Part shown: positions 10,128 through 21,497 of the stretch, one piece after another | Layout of the letters: every line of letters begins with the position of its first letter | Position numbering within the stretch: position 1 is the first letter of the stretch | Assembly (NCBI GenBank): GCA_920105805.1 | Contig: CAKKTI010000153.1 | Span: 1-44,275, forward strand | Direction: 5' to 3' | Length of the DNA: 44,275 bases | Source: Condylostoma magnum | Lineage: Eukaryota > Ciliophora > Heterotrichea > Heterotrichida > Condylostomatidae | The notes under the pieces: model-generated | The model's input: only the letters and a program-made list of their open reading frames with translations | The model's database searches: none | Told to the model about the DNA's origin: nothing | Program-made: the position numbers and the translations under genes

Positions 10128-13100
10128 CTAACCTCTTGTTTGTCTCAGTATTTCTAGATCAAAATCAGCCGGGGATTAAGATATAGCTATATTGTTGTAG
10201 CCTTGAGTATGACTCATATTCATTGCATTTCTACCTGCGTTCTAGATAACACTCCGTCTATTAGGCTGCTTTTTAGGAGGTGTTGTAAAAAATTTGTCCA
10301 ATCTTTGCCCGTATACTTTGTCTAAGCTTTCATCTTAGCTGTATTAGAAGTTTTTCCTTGATCTTCTGGAAGTGATAGAGCCTTTGCTACTTGTTGAGGA
10401 GTTTAAATTTCAGTTCGCCTTTTTAGGAGATGTTCTTGTTTAATATACGCGGCTTTATACGGGCTTGTAAGGGGTTCGAACTGATTTAGCTGCTGAGCTT
10501 TGTGTATTAGATATAAAACTAAAATCCTATCAATTAGTCGTGTTATCTTCCTGCGTAAAATCTTGGATTCCAAATAACTAGATACTTTAATCAGATTCTT
10601 AGTTAGTCTAATGTGAAGACTTTACCCTGTCATATACTTTCGTTATAACCCCTCCTAAGAAACTACGTTTTAACTATATTTTCTCCCCATCAGCATAAAG
10701 ATATGCAATATGAGGATCATTAGGATCAATTTGAATATTTTACCCTTCAAAATCCGTAGTCTACAATCCACACTATACAGAATCAAACTCTTTATATATT
10801 TTTACCTTTAGCCCAGTTAATATGTGAGTGGCATATACAAAATTAGCATTATTTTTACGTATTTCAGCATTATCAAAGTCAAACTCTTCTTCATTCTCTA
10901 CTTATCTTCCAATCAGCCATTTATCCCCAACTTTCAACTTCAAGTCCATAATTTTAGAATTTTTAAAGCTTCTCTTAGCCCTTATAATAGTCTACGAATT
11001 AGATCGCTTAAGTAATCCAAATCTTACATCGTTTTAATCAATTTTATACACAGTATAGTACTTTTTATCAACTGCCGGTGCATCTAATATAGGATTTCCA
11101 AACTAATCAACTTAAATTGCTCCATGGAAAGTTTTCCTTACTAAAACATCCATTCCTGATTATTTATGAGTTACCTTTACAATTTCAGGGTCATAAGGGT
11201 CAATTTCAGCCTCACTTAGGTCTAATTCACTTTCCTCCGGAATCGTTTCTAGCAACTAAGGTTAATTTTCATCATCATAATACTCTCTTGAGTCATCATA
11301 GTCCCAGTTCATTGATCCGGATCCTGATAACAATTAATTTGTATGGAGTTGATCTGCAAATGAGATATCTATTTCTTGGTTAAATGAATCTTAATCCTCA
11401 AATTTTGTTACAAATGGACTCTGATTGTCTGGCTCTGCTGTATTTATAGTAATGGAACCTCTATGTATTGATGGGAAAATATCGGTATCTAGGGATGTTG
11501 ATCTTTGCAGTTTTCGACTTGAATGCTGCTGGGGAAATACTGAAAACTCTTCTAGGTTTAAATTTTCTTCCATTGGTCCTAGTGAAATTGTATGTTTCTT
11601 ACTGTTTCTGGGAGTTAGTATAAACTAGGAGTTGAGCTTGACGCAGTCGAGGATTGTTATAATAAAACTTATGATAAATATTGCTAAACAGTCTATTGAG
11701 TGTAAGAATATGGTATTTCCTGGGCTGAAGTAGAATAATGAGAAAATCATCGTGATAATTAGTGGTATATTTACTAAAGTTAAGGAGATTATATAGAAAT
11801 ATTGCATCACTCTGTTAAAATTGTTGATATGGTGAAATTTGGAATGGAAGATATCAAAAGCACATAGATAGGATCGTGTGATTCTTATAAATTTATAGCT
11901 TAGTGTAGAATTTACTGTAATAATTAAGGCCATTATGCATCTATGCCTTCTTATTCATTATTTATGGTCATGGTCTAATGCTATTATAATAAAGTAATAA
12001 ATCATTATAAAACTTATATTTAAAATTGCTATAAAAACTAGTATTGTTACTACTATAGCAAATATTATTTCTATATTAATTTCATCACTTTCAATAAGTT
12101 CTCTTCCATTACTATCCTATATGTTATATAGCCAATAAGCAAGGTTTCCTAGAGCTAAGGGCTCAATTATTCCGATTAAACTTGTTAATAAACTTGTTTT
12201 TGATAAGTGAAAGCTTACAAAGCTTAAAATTCCTGTTATTATTATTATTGATGCAACAGAAATGAATCCATAAAAGGGCCAATCTTCTATTTGAATATCG
12301 TCATCATATTCACTATCATTTTTACATTTACCATTGTCGTATTGACATTATTAATTATTACACTACTCATCACACTTATCATTCTACAACAGTTCAATAT
12401 CACATTAACATTCACTAAACTATAAATTAGACTTATAACAAACTCCACCTATTTCCTAATAGCCAGTAGGACACTAATTATAACATCCTCCTGAAAACAA
12501 AAGCAAGTTGCTATCACAACTAGTACAGAAATCTTAAAATTCAGAGCATTTAATGCATGGATATTCACAACTTAAGCATTCTCCATAATTTTGTACTGTT
12601 AAATCTTCAGGACATTCCTCAACACATTAATTATTATACAGAAGCAATTCTTCAGAGCACATTGTACAGTTACTTGAATTCCCTTCACATTCCAAACAAT
12701 CTTCACTGCAATTTTAGCATTTTCTATTATCCAGGAATGTTTTACTAGGGCATTATTCCATACAAGCACCTTAAAACAAAAAGTAGCCTTCAATACAGTC
12801 TGTGCAATTATTAGTTTGCCCACTACACGTTATACAAGGACTCATACAATCAACACAGCTATTCAAACTTTAAATTGTAAAGTCTGCAGGACACCTATTA
12901 ATACATCTTCCATCATATAGAAGTTTACCATCTGGACATTTAGTACAAAATCCTACTTTTCCTTAACATTCAGTGCACTCAGATAAGCATTTTTCACATA
13001 CACCGCTAATTTATAAGTACCCAGACGGGCATTAAGTCACACATTAATTGTTAAATAAGTTGTATCCATCAATACAACTAATGCATGTACTGGTTTCTTA

Positions 13101-16100
13101 GGCACAGGTGCTGCAAGGGGCTTGGCAATCAATGCATTTACTTTATATAATATCAGTGACTGTAATACCCTCGGGACATTTTTCCTGGCATTGATTATTG
13201 TATTAGAAAAAACCATTAAAACACTTTGTACAGATCTCTGGAGTACCTTAGCATTCCATACAATTATCTGAGCAATCATAACATTCTCCTTCAATTTCAA
13301 CCGTTACTTTTGGCTCACAGTCTTACACACATTACCCATTATATAGCTTCTACCCTGTAAAGCACTCAGAGCAAATATTAATCTACCCCTAGCATTGCAT
13401 ACAGTTTAAATTACACTGCTCACACTTATTATCTAGTCCAATGTATCCTAAAGGGCAACTTGAAATACAGTCTTATTAATACAGATATTTACCGTTATCA
13501 CATGCCGTGCAATTTTAAAGGCTTTTTCGGCAGTCTTTGCATTTCTCATCGCACTTTTAACAAGATAAACCACCTAGATCTGTATAACCTTCCTCACATA
13601 TTTCGTTGCATCTTTCATTCCAGTAATAAGGATGGGATGATTGCTTCAGACATGACAAGCATACATCAGGCTAGTCTTAGCAGGTTTCACATGGTGATTA
13701 GCATGTAAAAATCGCAACTAATTAGGCATTTTATTCTATTATTCCGTCATTAGGCGTACGAGTTTGAATGATTATGCTTTAAGAAGTAGTAGCAACAGAG
13801 TGGTTCTTTATATTTTTTATATGAAAATTCAATAAAGCAGGTTGAAAAAGCAAATCAAATGGGAAAAGCTTTAGGGTGCTGTTATTCTCTATAGTAAAAC
13901 TTATATTATTTGAGTCTAGTTAACAGCTTATATTGCTTTAGATAGTCATTTATGAAGGAAAAGTAATTGACACATATCCGTCTTATGGTATTGGGAGTGA
14001 GGGTGTTATATCGATATCATAGTCAGCAATTTAGTTAATTCCTTGTAGACTTTATGATATTGAAGCCTTTGATAAAAATGCTGGCTAACTTACTTAATAA
14101 ATCACATTTTAGCTGGTACTGTTAATAAAGTATTAACCAAATCGACTAGTTACTGAAAAGCTTTGAGAAGCATCCGTTGATAATGGATTTGTGAAGTTTT
14201 ATAATATAAACTCAACCATACTGTCTATTTAGCTGCCTTAAAGAGCTATAGTTATTTCTAGACTAGTATTTTTCTTTGTACAGGATAAACCCGAAATTAC
14301 AGCAGTGTTTGTTTTGCATGTGGGATTATCAGGAAACTCAATTGTATCAGGGGGCGTAATAATTACAACACTACCCGTATACAACACATTATTCGGCTGA
14401 ATTTCCATAGTTAGATTAGTTGATTCTCCAACTACTTAAGATAATCCATATAGACTTATGCTTTCAAACTCACTAGGAATAGTCATAGTAACAATTACAG
14501 GCTGATTAATTTAATCAATTATACCATCATTCAGTTTAGTATTGATTTAAATGGAACTTGTTGGTTAGGTTGTTGGAGGATTTCTAACATTAGTCACTTT
14601 AAAGCTAAGCTCAGTTGGAAGTAAGTCATCTTGCGATAGATTTGTAAGAGTTATTTAGGATTATGTAATACTAAAGGTTGGCATTTAAGGGAAACCAATA
14701 AAGCTTATGCATAGAGAGTTTAGGGAGTTTAACCGTATTGTATCAGGGAAAATGACCTCAATACTCCCTGATACTGGTATAGGATTTTTGTTCTACAATG
14801 TTATTGTGTATATAGCAGTATTACTAGTGTAAAAATTGTCTGGCTATACGTCCTATAATAACAATAATCCCGATTAAGCTTAAATATTAGAGCTTACAGC
14901 AGAGGAAATAGCATATTATTAGTCTGAGTCCTAAAAAATCACCAATTGAAAGCCTTGGACAACAGTAGTGGTTTAAGGATTTGTAATATCCGTCACAGTT
15001 ACACTAAAAGTAATTGGATTCCCATCTTAAGCATAACTTTGTGAAAATATATTAGTAAGTATAACTTTGTCTTAATTTCCTTCACAATTGCATACATCGT
15101 TGAATTATGCTATAGTAGTTTGGCAAAACCAAGACTCTTAAGCAATTTTCATCCCATCTGGTAAAGTAATAACAATAGATGCGTTTTCAGTTACCCAGTT
15201 ACTTATATTGAACTAAAAGGTGTACTAAGTACTTATTCCAACTGTGTTATTGATTGCTGAGTACTGAAAATTACTAATCTATCCCTTAGTAGCTGTGATT
15301 CTTTTAGACGTTATGGAGTCAGTAGAGCATATTAAGTATCCTTAGTTAGTTTATATAGTGATCTCTATTGGAGAACTAGGCTTTACTGAAGGAGGATTTT
15401 GAATATACTGAATTTCAAACTAAATAAGAAGTGATTCTGTTAAATCATCTGTAAATCTTCCACTTAAAGTAATATTATTATTATTAACCGGGAAATTAGT
15501 TGTTAAAAATTGTATACTAAAACTCCCATTAATCACATTAGTAAGTGAAGCATTCACCCTTACTTCATTCAAGGGGAAAAATAGCGTCATTACAGCGGTC
15601 TACGGCACAGGATTAGGGCATCTAAGTTAAAATTTATACTTGCTTTCCGAATTTACCTGAGTTTACGACCTTTCAACATCTTACATCGCAATTAACCCTG
15701 GTTTCTTCACTTCAATAGTAACTTCATTTGATGTCTACACAATACCATCCCCTATCATGGTCGACATAGTTACTCCAGTAACAACTTAAGTACTAGGTGG
15801 ATTTCGCATATTGGAAACTCTGAACCTAGACACATCTTCCATCTCAGCATTAGGATTCATGATTAAATCACCTTCCTAATCGCAGTAGCACTCTATCTCC
15901 TAAGGCAAATTCATCTCTGAAGTACAGGAAACTACCTCACCACAATATTTGGTTAAAGGTTAGATTTAAGATCACTAAGGAAATTCAATTTTTAGAAATC
16001 CTCCTTAGGGAATTTTCAAATAGGCTGAAAATTCTATAAGTCATTCACTAAATTCTCCAGTTCTTAAATCTTCATCAAGATAAATTCCTTTGATTATTAG

Positions 16101-16547
16101 TTCATCGGGTGTTATTGTAAGAGAAAGAATTTAAGTAAAATCTAGTCTATTTCCGCTCTAGCTGTTAGTAAAAACTTAGAAACTGTAAGTGTTAGCTGCG
16201 TATGGGTTAACAAGCTGATCTATTTGTAGGGATATAGTTTAAGTTTGGCCTTAACCGTCTAATGATGAGGGAAAGCAGTCTTGTACTATTAATATGTTCT
16301 CGCTAAATTAGCAAATTCTTTGTTAAGGATTCTCTACACCTGATATAGAACACTGTATTGGGGAAGTAGGAAACTCAATATAGTTTTGGGGGAATTGGAA
16401 ATGAATCGAACCATTTTAAGGAATCTGGGATATTGGTTTAAAGTTTAAGTAGTAACTTGCTATTTGCTATATTCTGTAGCTTGAGGAACTTAAAGTATTT
16501 TGTTGTATTTAATCACATAGGGTTTAGAGTATTAAGAAAAGTATCAT
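10128..16547 (-). CDS. Giant cell-surface protein: repeats, Cys-rich region, 6-7 TM, long cytosolic tail
   Basis: One unbroken frame of 2,139 residues. It opens with a signal peptide (MILFLILQTLCD). Residues ~20-940 are beta-rich and carry six units of about 130 residues, each ending in a motif of the form (V/I)xNxxNPxxT (near residues 245, 380, 520, 652, 782 and 910). Residues ~950-1405 are Cys-rich with CxxC spacing like furin or growth-factor-receptor modules. About six or seven hydrophobic helices follow (~1419-1636, for example FYGFISVASIIIITGILSFV), then ~500 cytosolic residues rich in Ser, Asp and Glu with a folded middle part. A receptor-like role is inferred; it resembles GPCR topology but no 7TM family signature is visible. 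Stop TAG, 16 bases before the next ATG. Confidence 0.82.
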
Positions 16548-16683
16548 TTTACTAAGATTTAATTATGAGAAATTTTGAACTAGGAATTGTTAAGGAGAAA
16601 ACAATTGACTGTTGGTTTAAGTATTAATATAATGTATAGAGCTTTATAAATCAGTATATTAGTTTATATAGAGTTTGTAAAAT
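16548..16683. promoter_or_regulatory. Short divergent promoter region
   Basis: 136 bases separate the starts of the giant surface protein and the MORN gene, so both promoters and 5' leaders must fit here. No motif identified. Confidence 0.4.
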
Positions 16684-17643
16684 ATGGGTTAGTCTAGTTG
16701 TGCATCCTGCAATTGTAATAACCGTGAAAAGGAATCAATGGTAGAATTTGATGTATAAAAGGATAATTTGCAGTTGGAGAAGTTCTAAAGCAATGTTATT
16801 CAAACACATACTGAATACATCTCACATGATTTTCAACAGTAGTTAGACAAAGCTTTCCAGATTATTCATCGTAACTATATTTGAGTACCTTTTAAGATAC
16901 TATAATAAACTAAAAGGCCTAGTGAAAATAAAAGAATAGAAAAACTACCCCACACTTTCAAGGACGGAGTAGTGTACACAGGTGAATGATTGGGAGAAAA
17001 CAAGGATGGATATGGAGTTTAAATATGGCCTGACGGAGCTAAATATGAGGGTTAATGAAAAGATAATAAAGCAAACGGATATGGGAAGTTTTTACATATT
17101 GATGGGGACGTTTATCAAGGATGATGAAAAAATGATAAAGCTTATGGATTTGGTACTTACATGCATCTAAACGGTGCAATTTATTAAGGAGAATGAAAAG
17201 CAGACTTATAAGATGGTTTTGGTATCGAGACTTGGTTAGACGGAGGGAGGTACGAAGGATTTTATCGTTAGGGCAAAAAGCATGGAACTGGGTAATATCA
17301 GTGAAGTGATGGATCTAAGTATAATGGGCAATGAATAGATAATAAGATTAGTGGGATTGGAGTTTATTAATGGTTAGACGGAAGAGAGTATAGAGGAGAA
17401 TGACTGAATAATATGATGCATGGGGATGGGAGATATAAGTGGAAGGATGGAAGAACTTACAAGGGAGAATATAAATATGATAAAAAGCATGGGTAAGGAG
17501 TTTATAAGTGGAAGGATGGCAGAGAGTATAGCGGAGGATGGAAAAATGGAAAATAACACGGGGAAGGAGTATACATATTAGCTAATAAAAGTCAGAGAAA
17601 AGGGTTATGGGAAAATGGAAGAAGGATAAAGTGGATTGATTAG
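16684..17643 (+). CDS. MORN-repeat protein, predicted N-myristoylated
   Basis: The 319-residue protein begins [11 protein letters not shown], a classic N-myristoylation site with nearby Cys for palmitoylation. From about residue 98 to 300 it has eight or nine MORN repeats of the form YxGEWxxxxxxGxGxYxWxDG. Several invariant Trp residues are TGA, including W102 at 16987-16989. MORN repeats bind lipids or act as scaffolds at cortical membranes and basal bodies in protists. I end it at TAG 17641, after RRIKWID; in-frame TAA TAA follow and TGA comes at 17719, which would add 26 unrelated residues. It lies head-to-head with the giant surface protein gene. Confidence 0.88.
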
Positions 17644-17738
17644 GTTTGTTTATTATTATAATAAAAATGGGTCTGTGCTAAAATAAGAACTTTTCCTTGC
17701 TTGAAGATGGGAGATAGTTGATAAGAGAATCTATTAAA

Positions 17739-19030
17739 ATGTAAGATTTAAAAGCGTTGAAAATTTTAATTAGTAGAATAAAGTAAGAAAATCGAAGGGG
17801 AAATTTAGATATTACTATAAATACCACTATAACTAGCATAAATGATTTTAAATTTAATGCCTTAGGCTACACTTTATGATAAGGTGATATAAGAATCTTC
17901 AAATAGCTTTTAAAAGCTGGAGCGTCTGTAGTTAAAATGGAAAATAGGTTCAGAAAAAATGGGAAAACTGCAATGCATATAATATGCGAAAAAGGTTGCA
18001 TTTAGATGTTTTAGTTATACTTGCCTATATGATATAAATAAGAGCCAATGTTAGAATAAAAGACAGATATAGAATAAAGTGAAATATTATCATGTTTTGG
18101 GTACTAAATATTAAGAGAAAATAAACCATTACTAGCATATACTCCATTACAGTTATCAGTATGGAAAAACAAGAATTTACTGGTAAGACATGTATACTAT
18201 ATGTTCAGAGGCAAGAAAAATATTCCTAAAGAATTTGATATCAACTATAGAAATGAACTTACTAATGAAAATTGTGCCCTATTAGCAATCAGAAGGTGTA
18301 ATTTACAGTTAATAAAGTTTTTTAATGAATAAACCAATGCTGATTTTACTATTCAAAACTTTTTCAGTGAAGGTGGGTTGAACATCGCCGCAGCTTGGGC
18401 ATTTCGTTATCCGAGCTAAAAATGGCTGAAATTAATACAATATTTGATTGAAGATATAAAGTTAGATGTGACTTACAAATATGAAGAAATCTTACTCTCT
18501 TGTCCTAGAGGAGAAATTTCCGAATATATAGAAAGCTAATTAAAACTGCATCAAATTTTTGTTACCAAGCAGGAAATTGAAATCAGTAATAGAATTGATT
18601 ATGATAGATCAATGACATAGTAAGAAGTTGATTATGAAAGGTTTTTTTAAGAAGATTCTTAGAGATTTAATGACTCAACATCAGAAATTAGCTAAATTAC
18701 ATGTAATTAAGAAGCTTAAAGTTTTAGTACATTATCGCTCTGAAGATTAGTTAATAATGATATACCTTTTTGATGTATAGTTCTCCATTTATTTAATAGG
18801 AAAAGTTTAATTACCTATATACTAATTAAAATGTTTATTAATCACATTATATTCCTAAATTTGATTTTTAAAATATTGAAAGCAGATAAAAGGAAAGATC
18901 TTAGTATTTAGTTCCCACTAACATAAATCCAAGGTTTAATACAATCGGTATTTATATTATAAAAGGTAAAAAGATTATAGGCTTCATCTTAATAAAACTA
19001 CATTTTGTAGCTCAACTAGATTTAGTATAA
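17739..19030 (+). CDS. Ankyrin-repeat protein with two 25-nt introns
   Basis: Three exons (17739-18702, 18728-18774, 18800-19030) give 413 residues. Residues ~45-110 contain ankyrin-like units (GDIRIFKQLLKAGA, KTAMHIICEKG); the middle is helical and the C-terminus is a basic segment with the motif LVPTNINPRFNTIG. The splice model rests on two GT-AG introns, each exactly 25 nt, that together restore an evidently coding frame after 18800. Unspliced, the frame ends at TGA 18771 and the downstream coding-like sequence is orphaned. Ankyrin repeats mediate protein contacts; no partner is evident. Stop TAA 19028-19030. The start follows the MORN gene closely. Confidence 0.72.
18703..18727 (+). other. 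25-nt intron
   Basis: Begins GTAATTAAG and ends AAGTTTTAG. Length 3n+1; joins ISQIT to HYRSED through a split Leu codon. Confidence 0.65.
18775..18799 (+). other. 25-nt intron
   Basis: Begins GTATAGTTC and ends TTTAATAG. It sits between codons (phase 0) and joins YLFD to EKFNYLYT. Confidence 0.68.
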
Positions 19031-19156
19031 TGTTTTTTTTACTTACTGTTTAATAAAATCTATACAAAGACAATTTCTTAAATGAATGATATTATACTAA
19101 CTTTTCTTATATTTCTATTGATTTCACCATAAAATTTCACATTTTATAATATTTTT

Positions 19157-21178
19157 ATGGATTTCATAAGACAAGGGACTTAAAGTAGTATATTTATTAC
19201 TTAGAGAAATAATAAAACCAATGACCATAGTACAAATACAACACTTATTGACGAGGATAAAACGAATACATAAGAAATTGATTCGCTTTTCTATAAAACT
19301 TTATCACCGCGCTATTATAATCAATTTAGCAATAATTAACCTAATAATCTTATAAAACAGTATAACTTGATCATTTTGACGAATAAATAAAAGAGCTTTA
19401 GGCTTGAAAGACTAAAAAAATAATGCTATTTTATAGCTGAAAAAAGAAAACTAACACTAGGTATAAATACACATCCCTATACGAGATATAATATCTTTGG
19501 TTATTAATACTATCAAGGAAGCAAAATGATTTAAAAGAAAATATAAAAGCATGATAAGTTTATCGAGGTAAATAAGGAAATATAGTTATATAAGAGTAAA
19601 TATTTGATAGAGGATAAAGATACATAAACACTTGAATATCTTAAAGAAAGAATTCAGTATAGTAATTAAATAACACTGGAAAGAATCAATTAGAATAAAT
19701 AACTCTATACGAGATTTTGCAATAGTTACTAGGATGCCATATTTGGCGAAAGCAAGATATAAAATGAATTATAAATTGTCTAAAATGATGTTGCTTTATT
19801 TAATAAGGCTATTGAAAAGATTAGAAAAACCTTCATTAAGAAAGTCAAAAGAATGGAAGAGTAACAAAATTAATTGAATGAAGATATTAGTTATGGAATA
19901 AGAAAAATAAGCTAAATAACATTAAGAAGTCGAGAGTCGTATAAAAACAAACTTTAGAAAATAAAGAAAGTATAGTAAAATATTGATTAATTAGAAAAGA
20001 TATAAGAAAGTGGTAATGAAAAGTTAAAATTAAAACCTTATTTTAAGAATATTTTTGTTTAGATTCAGGAAGCTTTAGTCAAATTAGGATGCAATTAAAG
20101 TATTAATAATCCTCCAACCTCATAAGATACAGATCTTATTATTCAATACTACTTAGGATTATATTAAAGAGAAAACTCATTAACTACAAGTTATAATTAT
20201 TTAACTGAAGTACTAGCTTAAAAGCTTAAGGAATAAAAATAAGCTGAATAGGAATTATTGCTTTTGTCTCAGGATAACATAAAATATGAAAGAAAATACC
20301 CTCAATCCACTATCAACTAAATAAAATTTGTCGTAAAAGATGCAACATAAGATACATCTTTGGATAATTCAGCAAAAGCCATAGAAAAGTTCGCTGTTGG
20401 GATCTTTATGGAAATAGTAAATTTTGCTTAAAATTACTTCAAAGCTTTCTTCAACATTATACAAAATGCTTAGAACTTAGAAAGCGAAGTAATTTAATTA
20501 TTCCAAGAACTTGATAAAAATCTTAGTGGACTTGAATTATCAAGATAGAAATTCTAGAAATAAAGATTAACTACCAAGATTCACCATAAAATTCGTAAAT
20601 AGCAGTCATTATTGCTCAAATATATTCGAAGGGCATTAAAAAGCATAATGATATCTATGTAAAACTAGAATGTAGATACTTCCCCTATATATACATAGAA
20701 TAAATAAACTTACAAGCTTATGTTCTTGCAAAAGGTATTAAACACAACTTCTGAGTAAAACCCCTAAATGCAATTTGCCAGGAGCATAAAAGACAAGATA
20801 AAATAGAAAACAAAAGTCTGAGATTATAGAAAGCCTATATAAAGCACGAGAAGTAAAGGACTAAGACAGAACAAAGCTGTAAGTTCAAGAACGTCAAGAG
20901 TTGATTTGTATAGATAATTGGATAATGGAAGCAATTAAAACTAAAGTGATGCTACATCTCCTCTTTTTGATAGATTATAGGCTAAATCTGAATCTCCTCG
21001 TACGCTTTATCAAGATATACTGCAAATAGAAAGGAAAATTTAAGACATTAAGCTTAGTGAGCGAAAGATGAAGAGTAGAGGAGCATTAGTGTTACCCAAG
21101 GCTAATTTCTAGACTTCCAAATCACCTTAGTTTAAAAAGAAAGCCACAAGGATTGTTAGATATCACAAGCTTTATTAA
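19157..21178 (+). CDS. Coiled-coil protein of unknown function
   Basis: About 673 residues, rich in Lys, Gln, Glu and Asn, with coiled-coil propensity over roughly residues 95-310 and 350-420 and a basic Ser/Thr-rich C-terminal third (for example VSSRTSRVDLYR). No catalytic motif or membrane segment is seen. It resembles cytoskeletal or ciliary structural proteins only in composition, so no function is assigned. The stop is uncertain: I use TAA at 21176-21178, but the frame has only TAA/TAG triplets as possible stops all the way to the next gene at 21498. An in-frame ATG upstream belongs to the preceding gene's last exon and is not used. Confidence 0.65.
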
Positions 21179-21497
21179 TCATATTAGACATTTTTTAAAT
21201 ACTTTATAGTAGCTAATGCTTTAAAATAACTTTATAAATAGGCACTAATCACTTACTATATGAATGGAATAGGAATTAGTTTAGAATAAAGTTATGTATT
21301 AAGCTTTGAAAGGCCAGCACTTATCTCTTAGCAATTTAAAAAATATAGTTTAGTCGATATAATTAGCAAATAATTTATCAGTAACTCTTTTATATCTTTT
21401 AAAACTTAATATTTCTTATTACAGCATTGCATACTGTATTTGAATGTGGCTATTATTGTATATTTTACGGTAATCATCCTTTTATAATAAATATAAT
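21179..21497. other. Unresolved region between coiled-coil and TmcB-like genes
   Basis: About 320 bases. The plus frame continues the preceding gene with plausible composition, and two minus-strand frames also read plausibly, so coding status cannot be decided by eye. No RNA gene or repeat is seen. Confidence 0.4.

Noticed and set aside
10470-10485. GGGGTTCGAACTG, resembling a tRNA T-loop box
   Set aside because: It lies within codons of the giant surface protein and no acceptor stem or anticodon arm can be formed around it.
10824-11628. Several plus-strand frames of 60-90 codons
   Set aside because: They are antisense shadows of the cytosolic tail of the giant surface protein, whose minus frame is unbroken and compositionally convincing.
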